Assembly (NCBI GenBank): GCA_949282345.1
Contig: CASDOQ010000013.1
Coordinates: forward strand, 1 to 64,000
Source: an uncultured bacterium
Lineage (GTDB): Bacteria > Bacillota > Clostridia > Oscillospirales > CAG-272
DNA: 64,000 bases
Direction: 5' to 3'
Shown here: piece after piece, positions 9,045 to 17,349 of the stretch
Numbering within the stretch: position 1 is the first letter of the stretch
Layout of the letters: the number at the start of each line of letters is the position of its first letter
Position numbers and translations under genes: made by a program
Notes under the pieces: generated by a model
Told to the model about the DNA's origin: nothing
The model's database searches: none
What the model saw: the letters and a program-made list of their open reading frames with translations, nothing else

Positions 9045-11240
9045 TTATGCCCTGTATGCAAGTTCCGTGATGATCGAGGAGATGAAGGAGACCATCTTGG
9101 CGATCAGCCCGGAGAACAGGAGCGCGATGAAAATAATGATTGCCATACCGAGTATGGTACAAAGTGTGATGAGCAGGTTCTTGCCCATCGTGTAATCGTG
9201 GGTCACCATAAGACCGAAGAAGATCAGGAATCCTGCCCAGATGAACCCGATGATCGAAAGAAGCGTGATCAGCGACGCTTCCTCGATCGTCACGATGTTG
9301 GAAAGCACGGTGGACATGATCAGGAAGAAGATCATCGGAGAGAGCGCATATCCGACCGTGATGGTAATATCCTTGAACGAACCTTCCCCGTCAAAGAGCG
9401 TGGTGAGGCACCAGTTTGCAATGGTCCAGAGAAGGACCGGAAGCGCCACGGAGATGACCTGGGTCAGGAAGGAAGAATATTCGCCGCGCGGGTTCATGAT
9501 GTATCCTACGCCGACCGACTGGTAATAGAAGCAAACGATCACAAGACCAATAATGGTCAGAGATGCGCGGAGAGAACCGCGTTTTTCATGCTTCAGATCC
9601 CAGAATCCGTCGAAGGGATGGAAGGCCGTATGGAAACTGTACATCAGTTCTTCCCAATACGTCGTCTTTCGCTCCGCCCGGACAGCGACCTTCGCATTCA
9701 GGCGGGATGCGTACTTAAGAAGTTTGGAAAGGAGGAAGCAGAACACCACGACCACCACCGGGATCACCAGCAGATACTTGGATATCCACTCCTTCCGCAC
9801 CTCGCGGTAGGCATTGGAATAATCGGTCTCGTCATACGCGGCCTTGAAGTTCTCCATGGCCAGCTCATATTTTCCCTCGCGGTAATAAGCTTTACCGACG
9901 CCGATATAGGCCGTATCGAAGTTGTTGTTATACTTCAGGACCTCCTTCCAGGCGTTCACCGCATTGGCATACTCGCGGTTGTTCTCCTGGCGGATGGCGT
10001 TGATAAGCAGATCGGCATAGGGGGTACGCTTATACACGGTAAAGGAATCGGAGGTGTTATCCAGAAGCAGCATATAGTCGCCCTGATAAGTAATTCCGGA
10101 AAGACTCTTGATCTGCCCGAGCACTTCTCCCGAATCACCGAAAGCAAACAGGAGGTTACCGTTCTGGTCATAGGTGAAGACCTTGCTGCGGGAAGAGTCA
10201 ATGATCGACCACGTCCCCTCGGGGCCTATCGCAACGTCCCTGATCTGGGAAGGGGTCGAACCGAATTTGCTCAGGTCCACTTCTCCGCCGGGATCAAAGA
10301 ACCCGTTACGCTGCATGATCTCGGCACCGGCCGAGTTTAACTTCTTCACCGGAGAATAATCGGAGTTTTTGCTTTCGATGGCCTCGGTCTGTTTTGCGGC
10401 GTCCAGAGCATCGGTCGTTACGTAGATGAAACCGTCGTCGTCGATCGTGATATTATTGAACTCCGTAGAAACGAAAGAGATCGAGTTTGCGATCTGTTCA
10501 TCGGACATGAACCGGCGCCAGAAGATCTCAAGCACCGAATACACGACCTTCTGCGCACCGATAAACCCGGTGAACTCCCCATCCTGCGTCATCACGATAA
10601 CGCCCTGATAGGTCGTGGAGGAGATGACGAAGATCCGTCCGTACTGGTCAACGGCAATAGCGACGGGTTTATAGGCCGAGTTGTCACCGAAAAGGCTGGA
10701 AACGGGGCGTTCGATGATCTTGTCGAAGACAGCCGTTTCCGCTCCGTCGGTAATGCGGATCTCGAAGCGCACGATCCGGCTGTTGCCGGTATCGCAGACG
10801 TAAAGATACGAGGGAACATAATCCGGCGTGCCGGCCGTCCCGCGCGGCTTCGTCACAAAGACGCCACGAGGAGAACTGAAGGTATAATTGAACCCGTACT
10901 GGTTGGAGAAATTACTGATGACGTACTTCAGTTTGTAGAACTCATCCAGGACGATGACACGGTTATTCTTGGTATCGGTCAGATAGATATTGCCCCGATA
11001 ATCGGCAAAGATGTCGCCGGGGTCATCAAAGGCAAGGCCGCCGTTTTCCGGATCCAGAAGACCGATGGTGGAGGAATCCACCATGGTATACGGCGTATAG
11101 GAAAGCGGGGAATGCAGGGCCTTTCCGTCGATCGAATACGTATACGTCTGATACGGCTCTGATGCCGATACCGAAAAAGCGGGGATGACGGCGGCAAGCA
11201 TCAGCACAAGGAGAAGCACCGCAAGCAATTTCTTTTTCAT
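9045..11240 (-). CDS. Membrane protein with NHL-repeat propeller, TPR and Yip1-like domains
   Basis: 731 residues from the ATG at 11238-11240 (AAAGGAGAAAAACC before it). Order of parts: signal peptide (MKKKLLAVLLLVLMLAAV...); an NHL-type beta-propeller about residues 40-410, with repeats such as DPGDIFADYRGNIYLTDTKN, PVAIAVDQYGRIFVIS and IRDVAIGPEGTWSIIDSS; a TPR-like pair about 420-480 (NREYANAVNAWKEVL, GKYELAMENFKAAY); a membrane helix about 490-512 (LLVIPVVVVVFCFLL); and a five-helix Yip1-like region about 530-731. The propeller would face outside. It sits inside the sugar-uptake operon, 19 bases before the large secreted protein. A role in sensing or in scaffolding the transporter is inference; no enzyme motif is visible. 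Confidence 0.8.
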   Translation of the reverse strand: MKKKLLAVLLLVLMLAAVIPAFSVSASEPYQTYTYSIDGKALHSPLSYTPYTMVDSSTIGLLDPENGGLAFDDPGDIFADYRGNIYLTDTKNNRVIVLDEFYKLKYVISNFSNQYGFNYTFSSPRGVFVTKPRGTAGTPDYVPSYLYVCDTGNSRIVRFEIRITDGAETAVFDKIIERPVSSLFGDNSAYKPVAIAVDQYGRIFVISSTTYQGVIVMTQDGEFTGFIGAQKVVYSVLEIFWRRFMSDEQIANSISFVSTEFNNITIDDDGFIYVTTDALDAAKQTEAIESKNSDYSPVKKLNSAGAEIMQRNGFFDPGGEVDLSKFGSTPSQIRDVAIGPEGTWSIIDSSRSKVFTYDQNGNLLFAFGDSGEVLGQIKSLSGITYQGDYMLLLDNTSDSFTVYKRTPYADLLINAIRQENNREYANAVNAWKEVLKYNNNFDTAYIGVGKAYYREGKYELAMENFKAAYDETDYSNAYREVRKEWISKYLLVIPVVVVVFCFLLSKLLKYASRLNAKVAVRAERKTTYWEELMYSFHTAFHPFDGFWDLKHEKRGSLRASLTIIGLVIVCFYYQSVGVGYIMNPRGEYSSFLTQVISVALPVLLWTIANWCLTTLFDGEGSFKDITITVGYALSPMIFFLIMSTVLSNIVTIEEASLITLLSIIGFIWAGFLIFFGLMVTHDYTMGKNLLITLCTILGMAIIIFIALLFSGLIAKMVSFISSIITELAYRA

Positions 11241-11257
11241 TGGTTTTTCTCCTTTCA

Positions 11258-12133
11258 TCAGTCTTTCATACCGCTGGTCCCCATCGTTTCAATGATCTTA
11301 CTCTGGTTAATAACGAAAATCACGATAGGAACGATCATCATAACGACCGTGGCCGCCGCGCCGGCACCCGCACGAGCAACGCCGCCCGAAACGATCTGCT
11401 GGATCGCGTAGTTAAAGGTTTTGAGCTGTTCGGAGTGGATGTAGATCGAAGCACCCGTGTTCCACAGGTTTTTAAAGGTCTCGATGATAAGGGTCAGCCA
11501 CGCGGGCTTGACCATCGGCATCGCGATGACCCAGAAAGTACGGAACTCTGAGGCGCCATCAAGGCGGGCACTTTCCAGCACAGCGTCAGAAACCGAGTTT
11601 TCCATAAACTGCTTCATCAGATACAGACCGAGGGTTCCCGCTAAGGCCGGCATGATAATGGCCAGGTATGTATCCACCCAATGGAAACTGCTGAGGATGA
11701 TGAAGTGCGCCACCTGGTTGACCGTGGAATGGAACATCAGTGAGGTGAGGATCATCCCGAACATGAAATTCCGTCCCGGGAATTTCAGTTTGGAAAGCGC
11801 GTACGCCGCCATGGAGGCAAACAGCAGGTTGCCTACCGTACCGGCCGCCGTGATGAAGACCGTATTAAAAATGTAGCGGGAAAAAGGGACCCAGGAGTCA
11901 TTCATCAAGGCAAACAGATCCGAGAAGTTGGACAAAGTAGGACGGATAACGTAGAAGCGAGGGGGGAACATCCAGAGTTCATCCAACGGCTTCAGGGACT
12001 GGATCACCACATATACCATCGGAAGGAACATGAAAGCGCCCATAATGGTCAGCAGGATCGTGATCCCGATATCGCCCCCGGTAGAACGGTTGAGAACGAC
12101 TTTATGACCTCTTGTTCTTAATTTTTTACTCAT
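11258..12133 (-). CDS. Carbohydrate ABC transporter permease (MalG/UgpE type), proximal pair
   Basis: CUT1-type permease, 291 residues with six predicted membrane segments. The EAA loop reads LESARLDGASEFRTFWVIAM followed by PMVKPAWLTL. The N-terminus is basic (MSKKLRTRGHKVVLN). The ATG at 12131-12133 is a single base from the TGA of the partner permease, so the two are translationally coupled. It pairs with the preceding gene to form one complete heterodimeric channel. A second complete pair lies at the far end of the same operon. Confidence 0.94.
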   Translation of the reverse strand: MSKKLRTRGHKVVLNRSTGGDIGITILLTIMGAFMFLPMVYVVIQSLKPLDELWMFPPRFYVIRPTLSNFSDLFALMNDSWVPFSRYIFNTVFITAAGTVGNLLFASMAAYALSKLKFPGRNFMFGMILTSLMFHSTVNQVAHFIILSSFHWVDTYLAIIMPALAGTLGLYLMKQFMENSVSDAVLESARLDGASEFRTFWVIAMPMVKPAWLTLIIETFKNLWNTGASIYIHSEQLKTFNYAIQQIVSGGVARAGAGAAATVVMMIVPIVIFVINQSKIIETMGTSGMKD

Positions 12134-12134
12134 A

Positions 12135-13082
12135 TCACTGCCCCACCTTTGAAATTGCTTTCTTCACTATGAAGTTGGAGCCCAGCATGATGGCGAAAAG
12201 GATCACTGCGATCGTGGAGGCATAGCCGACCTCATATCGCTGGCCACCATAGTCATCCAAGTGGTGCATGATGGTATGCGCTGCATAGTCAACAGAAGGA
12301 AGACCGCAAAGCGTGGTAACAACGGCGCCGAAACCGAAGGACTGTGTGATGGCAAGCACCGCGCCGAACATCAGCTGCGGTTTCATTTCCGGCAATGTGA
12401 TGAACCAGAGTTCCTGCCAACGATTCTTGATTCCATCGACCGCCGCCGCTTCATACAGGCTCTTGTCAACGGTTTGCAGACCGGCTATGAAGGCCAAAAA
12501 GGCCGTGCCCAACGAGACCCATAACGCGACCGCGATACAAAGAGGCATGACGTAATCGGCGTTTTCAAACCAAAGTATCGGGCTGGTGATGATGCCGAGT
12601 TCCATCAAAGTACCGTTGACCCAGCCGTACGCATCGCTGGAGAACAGCGTCTTCCAGATCGTGTAGACCGAGCCGGAGATCGACGGGGCGTAGAAGATCA
12701 GGGTAACGACAGAACGGATCTTCGGGCCAAGCTCGTTGATGAACCACGCGATCAGGAATGAAAGCAGGTAGGAGGCAGGGCCGGTCACGGACGCAAAAAT
12801 CAGGGTGTTTTTCACTGCAATGATGAAAATGTCATCATCGAGGAAAAGGTGAATGTAGTTATCAAAGCCGACCCAGTTCGGCATTTCAAGAAGGTTGAAG
12901 TCCGTAAAGCTCAGAATCATCGAGAGAAAGACAGGAAACACGGTGAAGATCAGAAAGAGGATCATGAAGGGCGCCAGCATCGCATACGCGACTTTGTTGC
13001 GCTTCATTTCTTTCCAGGTCCACTGAGCCTTCGTCATTTCCTTACGGGCCACCGGGCGTTTTACCGCCGTTTGCTCAGACAT
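12135..13082 (-). CDS. Carbohydrate ABC transporter permease (MalF/UgpA type), proximal pair
   Basis: CUT1-type permease, 315 residues. A ~30-residue cytoplasmic lead (ARKEMTKAQWTWKEMKRNK) precedes the first membrane helix (YAMLAPFMILFLIFTVFP). The EAA loop reads YEAAAVDGIKNRWQELWFIT followed by LPEMKPQL. It follows the large binding protein by about 32 bases and precedes its partner by one base. Confidence 0.94.
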   Translation of the reverse strand: MSEQTAVKRPVARKEMTKAQWTWKEMKRNKVAYAMLAPFMILFLIFTVFPVFLSMILSFTDFNLLEMPNWVGFDNYIHLFLDDDIFIIAVKNTLIFASVTGPASYLLSFLIAWFINELGPKIRSVVTLIFYAPSISGSVYTIWKTLFSSDAYGWVNGTLMELGIITSPILWFENADYVMPLCIAVALWVSLGTAFLAFIAGLQTVDKSLYEAAAVDGIKNRWQELWFITLPEMKPQLMFGAVLAITQSFGFGAVVTTLCGLPSVDYAAHTIMHHLDDYGGQRYEVGYASTIAVILFAIMLGSNFIVKKAISKVGQ

Positions 13083-13114
13083 ATATTTTCTCCTTCACTA
13101 TCGGTATTTGCAGG

Positions 13115-16100
13115 TCATTCGCCGGCGGCTTTTTCCGCGCGTGCCTGCTCCGGTGTCTGACCGGGCTTCAGCGTTGAAAGTTCAAATTCTTCGCGTTTTC
13201 TCGTGAGTTCCTTATCGATCGTCGTGAGATAGGAACGAAGAGCTTCGGCGGGATCCTCCCCATCGTTGTAAGCCGCGAGGAATGCGAACTGTACGTAACG
13301 GGTGATGATATAGCTTCCCGGATAGTTCGGTATGGAGGCCAGATTCTTGAACTGCTGTTTCAGGCTGGCAATTTCCGAGGAAGTCCACGACAGGTTTTCA
13401 AGTGCCTGCGTATTCGCAGTGGCATACTTGGCGGCAGGCCCGACGAGAGCAACCATACGGTTCCCGTAATTGGCCTGTGCATCGGCCGCCGCCTGCCACA
13501 TCATGAAGATCCAGCCGAGGTCTTTCTGAGCCTCGGTGCCGCCGTACAGCATGACCGTTGCGGTCACGGTAGCAACCGAGCAGCTGTTGATCTCGCCCGT
13601 GGTCTCGTTCTTCCATCCGGGGAGTTTGGTGAAGGACCAAAGACCGCGGATCTCGGTAGCAAAGACCGTAAGCGTATTGTACATACTGCAGTAATCGGTG
13701 ATGATGATCGGCATTTCCCCGGTACGGAAACGGTTGGCCGCATCAAAGGTCACCGGGAACGAATAGTCGGTATAGAGACGGCAGACCCACTGGAAGGCAT
13801 CCAGCGCGATGTCGGTGCCGTAGCCGATCTGAGCGCCGGCGTATTCTTCATCGTAATAAGAGCGGCGCTCTCCCGTCTCGGGATCAATACGATAGTCGTT
13901 TTCATCATAGAGCCACTGCGTGCCGCCCTTCTGATAGATCAGGGTCGTGAGAGCGGAGGCGTAGGTCACACCGACCTGCTGGTTATTCGCCTGGAAGTCG
14001 GGAATGCATTCCATGAGATCGTCCCAGGTTTCCGGAGCGTCCACGCCGAGGTTGGCAAGAACGTCCATCCGATAGAACATCATCGGGAAGTTGGTGGTTT
14101 CCGGCACACCAAAGGTCTGACCGTACAGAGAGATCGGAACGGTATTGGCATAGTTGAAGACGATGGAATCGTCTTTTACACGGTATTTCGTCTTGGTGAC
14201 GGTGTTGCCGTTTGCATCCTTCGTTTCATAGGTCTTGGAAGCGCCGGTGAGATTGGAAGGATCGATGTAATCGGGATTCTGCGTATCGGTAATCGCCGCG
14301 ATATCTTCTCCTATATAATACATGCGCGTGTAATCGTTCTCGCCGCGCTCGGTCAGCTTGAGATCGTACCCGTACGTACCGGTATAGCCGTTCCTCTCAT
14401 TGACAGGCTCGATCGCACCGCGGATAGCATAGTTGATGGTATCGGCGGAAGAAAGGCCGATATACACCTCCGGCCCCTGGCCTGCAAGAACCGACGGCAA
14501 GAGCGTGCCGGCAGCAACGAGTTTCAGCTTCACGGCGATGTTCGTCTCCGGGGTGAAGCCGGTATCGATCAGGTCGCGCCAGATCAGCGACTGGTCACGC
14601 CCGTACGCCAGCCACACATCGATGGATCCGGAGGTCTCCGCGTCTTCCTTCACCCCCATGGAGTTATAGTCAACGAAGAAACTGACGAAGAAGGAACGGA
14701 TCTCGAACCAGGCGGATTCAAAGAAATTGGCGTTTGCTCGTTCTTCGGCCACTCCGTCGGAACTGACGATGACATAGTCAAAGAGGAGGCTCTGCTGTTT
14801 ACAGGTGTTGAGCCAGGTACCGAGCGTACCGATATAGGACTTCAGGTTGGAAAGATTTTCGGCAATGTTGCTTTCTTTCTTTACCATCCTTTTTATGAGC
14901 ACCGAAACCTGCTCCAGCGTTGCGATCTGCGAGCCGGTGGTTCCGCTCAATGCTTTGAACTGCTCAATGACGGCATCCAGTTCATCCGCCTGCTTGGCAA
15001 GATTACGGATGGTCTTGGGCATGATCTTCATAAAGCCGTAGTCGCGGTATTTATCGGGGTTCGCACCCGTCAGCTTCGTAATTTCCAGATAGGAATCGTT
15101 GATCACCTGAAGGGCGTTTTCCACCTGCTGGATCGAGGAAGAGAGGGTTCCGAGGCCGACTTCAAGATAAAGCGTGTAGGTCGTTCCGGCTTCAAAGTAA
15201 AATTTGAAGGGATGCTCGGGATCGCCGTTGTTGAGTGGCTGGATCTGCCAGCTCTTGGAATAATCAAAGCGCGTCTCATACGCCTCCTTGAAAGGAACGG
15301 TGGGCGTATCTCCGTATTCGCCGCCCGAAAGCTTCAGGGTCCGGGAGACGAAAAGGCCGTCCAGAATGTCCTGCTTATACCGCATATCGATTTCATACCA
15401 GCCCGACTTCTCTACCCGGAAGGAATAACCGGCCCACTGTCCGACCGTGTTGTAACTCGAGGCACCCATCGTGTTGAAAAGCTGGGAGGCCGGCGTGGAA
15501 GGTTGCGTAATGGCAGAAGAACGGTCGTTGGCGGGATAGACCGACGTATCGGAGACAAACGTCGGATACTCGGCCTGCATCACGGTCACGCAACCGGCGC
15601 CGTTGGCCTCATCAACGAGGCCGGCGTGTTTTGCCACGTATTCATCATAAGTAGAGATCTGGCGATACTGGACCGGGATCAGACGAATCGCCTTGATCGC
15701 AAGATTCTCGCGCAGTCCTTCCAGAGAGATGGTATGTTTACCGGTTTTCAGATAAAAACTGAAATAACCCTGATAGAACCCATCAGCATCCGTGCAGGTA
15801 TAGGTCTGCCATTTCGGACGCTGATAGGCCGTATAGCGGAGGTCGTTTCCTCCCTTATCCTGTTCGTAGCGGTAGAAGGTATCTTTCCCGTAAAAATACC
15901 TTGCATCGCCCTTGTCTGCGAAGAACTCGGCCCCCGACTGAGAAAGACGGTAACCGTAGACGGGATCGGTATATTCGTTCACCGTTCCTTCTATTTTATC
16001 GCGATAACCGTATACCCAGTTTTTGGAGAAGGAAAGCGAACGTGCCTCGGAAAAAGGCGCCTCCCCGTCGATCGACAGGGCGCGTTCCACCGTCGAAACG

Positions 16101-16681
16101 TTATCCGCGAGATTGATCGCATAATAATCGATCTCGATGACGTAGAGATAGCCTCCGAGATAATTCCGCCCGTCGGCCGACAGAATCCCTTCGTCCGGCA
16201 CTTCGAACTCCCAGGAGATCGCCCCGGCATCCGGCGTGAAAAGGACGTCCGATACGCCGCCGAGTTCCGAGATCTTATAGGCTCTCCCGTCCAACGGAAC
16301 TGCATTGGAGGGATAAGCGGAAGTGAAATCAAATCCGCACATCTTCTTGCGGATGAGCTCATCCACTGCGTCGGTAGAAGTCTCGGACGGAACGTAGGGA
16401 TCAAAGAGATTTGTGGTAGCGTCAATAACGATCGTCTCCATCTCTTTTCCGGCGTTCACCTGTGCCTGACGGATACTGGGCTGATACTTGGAATACTCGC
16501 TGTAAGACTTTGCTCCCAGCATCTTCTTCAGTTCCTCGCTGGTAACGCCCGTACCGCCGCTTGCAGTACCGGATGCAGACTCAGCCGCGGCAGAAGAGAG
16601 AGGAAGCGCAACAAAAGTGCCCATCCCCATCAAAACAGCCAGCAACAAAGAAAGTACCCGTTTGCATTTGGTCTTTCTCAT
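13115..16681 (-). CDS. Giant extracellular solute-binding protein with N-terminal carbohydrate-binding-like domains
   Basis: 1188 residues, against ~400-550 for an ordinary SBP_bac_1 protein. Signal peptide: basic MRKTKCKR, then LLLAVLMGMGTFVALPL, with no obvious lipobox cysteine, so it is secreted or held another way. About residues 40-540 are extra: two beta-rich modules whose second half reads like a carbohydrate-binding jelly roll (VGQWAGYSFRVEKSGWYEID, TLYLEVGLG). A helical stretch (~550-650) follows. The binding-protein fold starts near 675 (GSIDVWLAYGRDQ) and includes GTLLPSVLAGQGPEVYIGLS, GVPETTNFPMMFYRMDVL and WSFTKLPGW. First gene of the leftward seven-gene operon, just behind a consensus promoter. 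No ATPase gene is in the operon, so a shared MsmK/UgpC-type ATPase must be encoded elsewhere. Confidence 0.9.
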   Translation of the reverse strand: MRKTKCKRVLSLLLAVLMGMGTFVALPLSSAAAESASGTASGGTGVTSEELKKMLGAKSYSEYSKYQPSIRQAQVNAGKEMETIVIDATTNLFDPYVPSETSTDAVDELIRKKMCGFDFTSAYPSNAVPLDGRAYKISELGGVSDVLFTPDAGAISWEFEVPDEGILSADGRNYLGGYLYVIEIDYYAINLADNVSTVERALSIDGEAPFSEARSLSFSKNWVYGYRDKIEGTVNEYTDPVYGYRLSQSGAEFFADKGDARYFYGKDTFYRYEQDKGGNDLRYTAYQRPKWQTYTCTDADGFYQGYFSFYLKTGKHTISLEGLRENLAIKAIRLIPVQYRQISTYDEYVAKHAGLVDEANGAGCVTVMQAEYPTFVSDTSVYPANDRSSAITQPSTPASQLFNTMGASSYNTVGQWAGYSFRVEKSGWYEIDMRYKQDILDGLFVSRTLKLSGGEYGDTPTVPFKEAYETRFDYSKSWQIQPLNNGDPEHPFKFYFEAGTTYTLYLEVGLGTLSSSIQQVENALQVINDSYLEITKLTGANPDKYRDYGFMKIMPKTIRNLAKQADELDAVIEQFKALSGTTGSQIATLEQVSVLIKRMVKKESNIAENLSNLKSYIGTLGTWLNTCKQQSLLFDYVIVSSDGVAEERANANFFESAWFEIRSFFVSFFVDYNSMGVKEDAETSGSIDVWLAYGRDQSLIWRDLIDTGFTPETNIAVKLKLVAAGTLLPSVLAGQGPEVYIGLSSADTINYAIRGAIEPVNERNGYTGTYGYDLKLTERGENDYTRMYYIGEDIAAITDTQNPDYIDPSNLTGASKTYETKDANGNTVTKTKYRVKDDSIVFNYANTVPISLYGQTFGVPETTNFPMMFYRMDVLANLGVDAPETWDDLMECIPDFQANNQQVGVTYASALTTLIYQKGGTQWLYDENDYRIDPETGERRSYYDEEYAGAQIGYGTDIALDAFQWVCRLYTDYSFPVTFDAANRFRTGEMPIIITDYCSMYNTLTVFATEIRGLWSFTKLPGWKNETTGEINSCSVATVTATVMLYGGTEAQKDLGWIFMMWQAAADAQANYGNRMVALVGPAAKYATANTQALENLSWTSSEIASLKQQFKNLASIPNYPGSYIITRYVQFAFLAAYNDGEDPAEALRSYLTTIDKELTRKREEFELSTLKPGQTPEQARAEKAAGE

Positions 16682-16724
16682 GGTGTTCCTCCTTCAGGGT
16701 AAGTGAAATGATTGCTCATGAATC

Positions 16725-16763
16725 GGCAGGGCGAACGCCCGCAAGGCATACTCCCGCCCTACC
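16725..16763 (-). other. Leader hairpin (inverted repeat) in the 5' UTR of the uptake operon
   Basis: GGCAGGGCG (16725-16733) is matched by CGCCCTACC (16755-16763), a 9-base inverted repeat with one mismatch. A competing short hairpin (GGGCG/CGCCC) is nested beside it. It lies between the promoter and the RBS of the binding-protein gene and has no T tract. Confidence 0.5.
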
Positions 16764-16780
16764 CATAATTGCATAAGCCA

Positions 16781-16809
16781 ATAATATCATACCCTTCCTC
16801 GGTTGTCAA
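16781..16809 (-). promoter_or_regulatory. Sigma-A promoter of the sugar-uptake operon
   Basis: On the minus strand TTGACA (16804-16809), 17 bases, TATTAT (16781-16786). It is about 100 bases upstream of the binding-protein start codon. Confidence 0.85.
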
Positions 16810-17182
16810 GAATGGAAAACAACCGTCCCGCCTTGCAAAACCGTATTTTTCGCCTTTTTCACCCCTCAAAAAAATGAAAAAAATTCCATTTTTAATAGTA
16901 TTTTCAAGATCTCAAAAAACCAAATATTTCTAAAAAGTTAAAAATAAATTTGATTTAATATTTTTTGCGTAAAACATTGATTTTTTCATGCATATTTTGT
17001 TAAAATTTAAATTGTATTTAATACGTTTTTATTCAAAATATGCAGACTTGTCTTTGTTGTTATTGCACAAATTATCCTGCTTTTTTTCTACATCCGATTT
17101 TTTAGCCGTCCCCCGATTCTAGCCTCTGTATACAGCTTTTTTGGTTGTTTCGGCGGCAAGCGGACATTTTTTTGAAAGATTC

Positions 17183-17210
17183 TTGACAACCGTCCACGGC
17201 GCTGTATAAT
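17183..17210 (+). promoter_or_regulatory. Sigma-A promoter of the ROK kinase gene
   Basis: TTGACA (17183-17188), 16 bases, TATAAT (17205-17210), both boxes perfect. The leader to the ATG is about 130 bases long. Confidence 0.88.
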
Positions 17211-17290
17211 AAGGGTATAAGAGATTCCGGGTCATGCATACCGACGAAAAGATCCCGGCAGGAGCCGATCTTCCCGGGTGGCTGACCGGA

Positions 17291-17317
17291 CGCGCAGGAG
17301 TTCATCCCTCTTGCGCG
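17291..17317 (+). other. Strong hairpin in the leader of the ROK kinase
   Basis: CGCGCAGGAG pairs fully with CTCTTGCGCG (one G-U pair) around a 7-base loop. It ends about 17 bases before the Shine-Dalgarno sequence. There is no T tract, so it is not a terminator; it could be an operator palindrome or an RNA structure that affects translation. Confidence 0.5.
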
Positions 17318-17349
17318 CAATCGATTTCAAAGCGACGGAGGAAAGCACT

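Larger units (their letters stand above)
16682..17349. other. Divergent regulatory region between the uptake operon and the ROK kinase, with an AT-rich core
   Basis: No gene. The leftward promoter and leader lie at 16682-16809, and the rightward promoter and leader at 17183-17349. The core at about 16840-17100 is strikingly A/T-rich with many A and T tracts, unlike its GC-rich flanks; it could be an UP-element, curved DNA or a regulator-binding zone. Confidence 0.7.
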
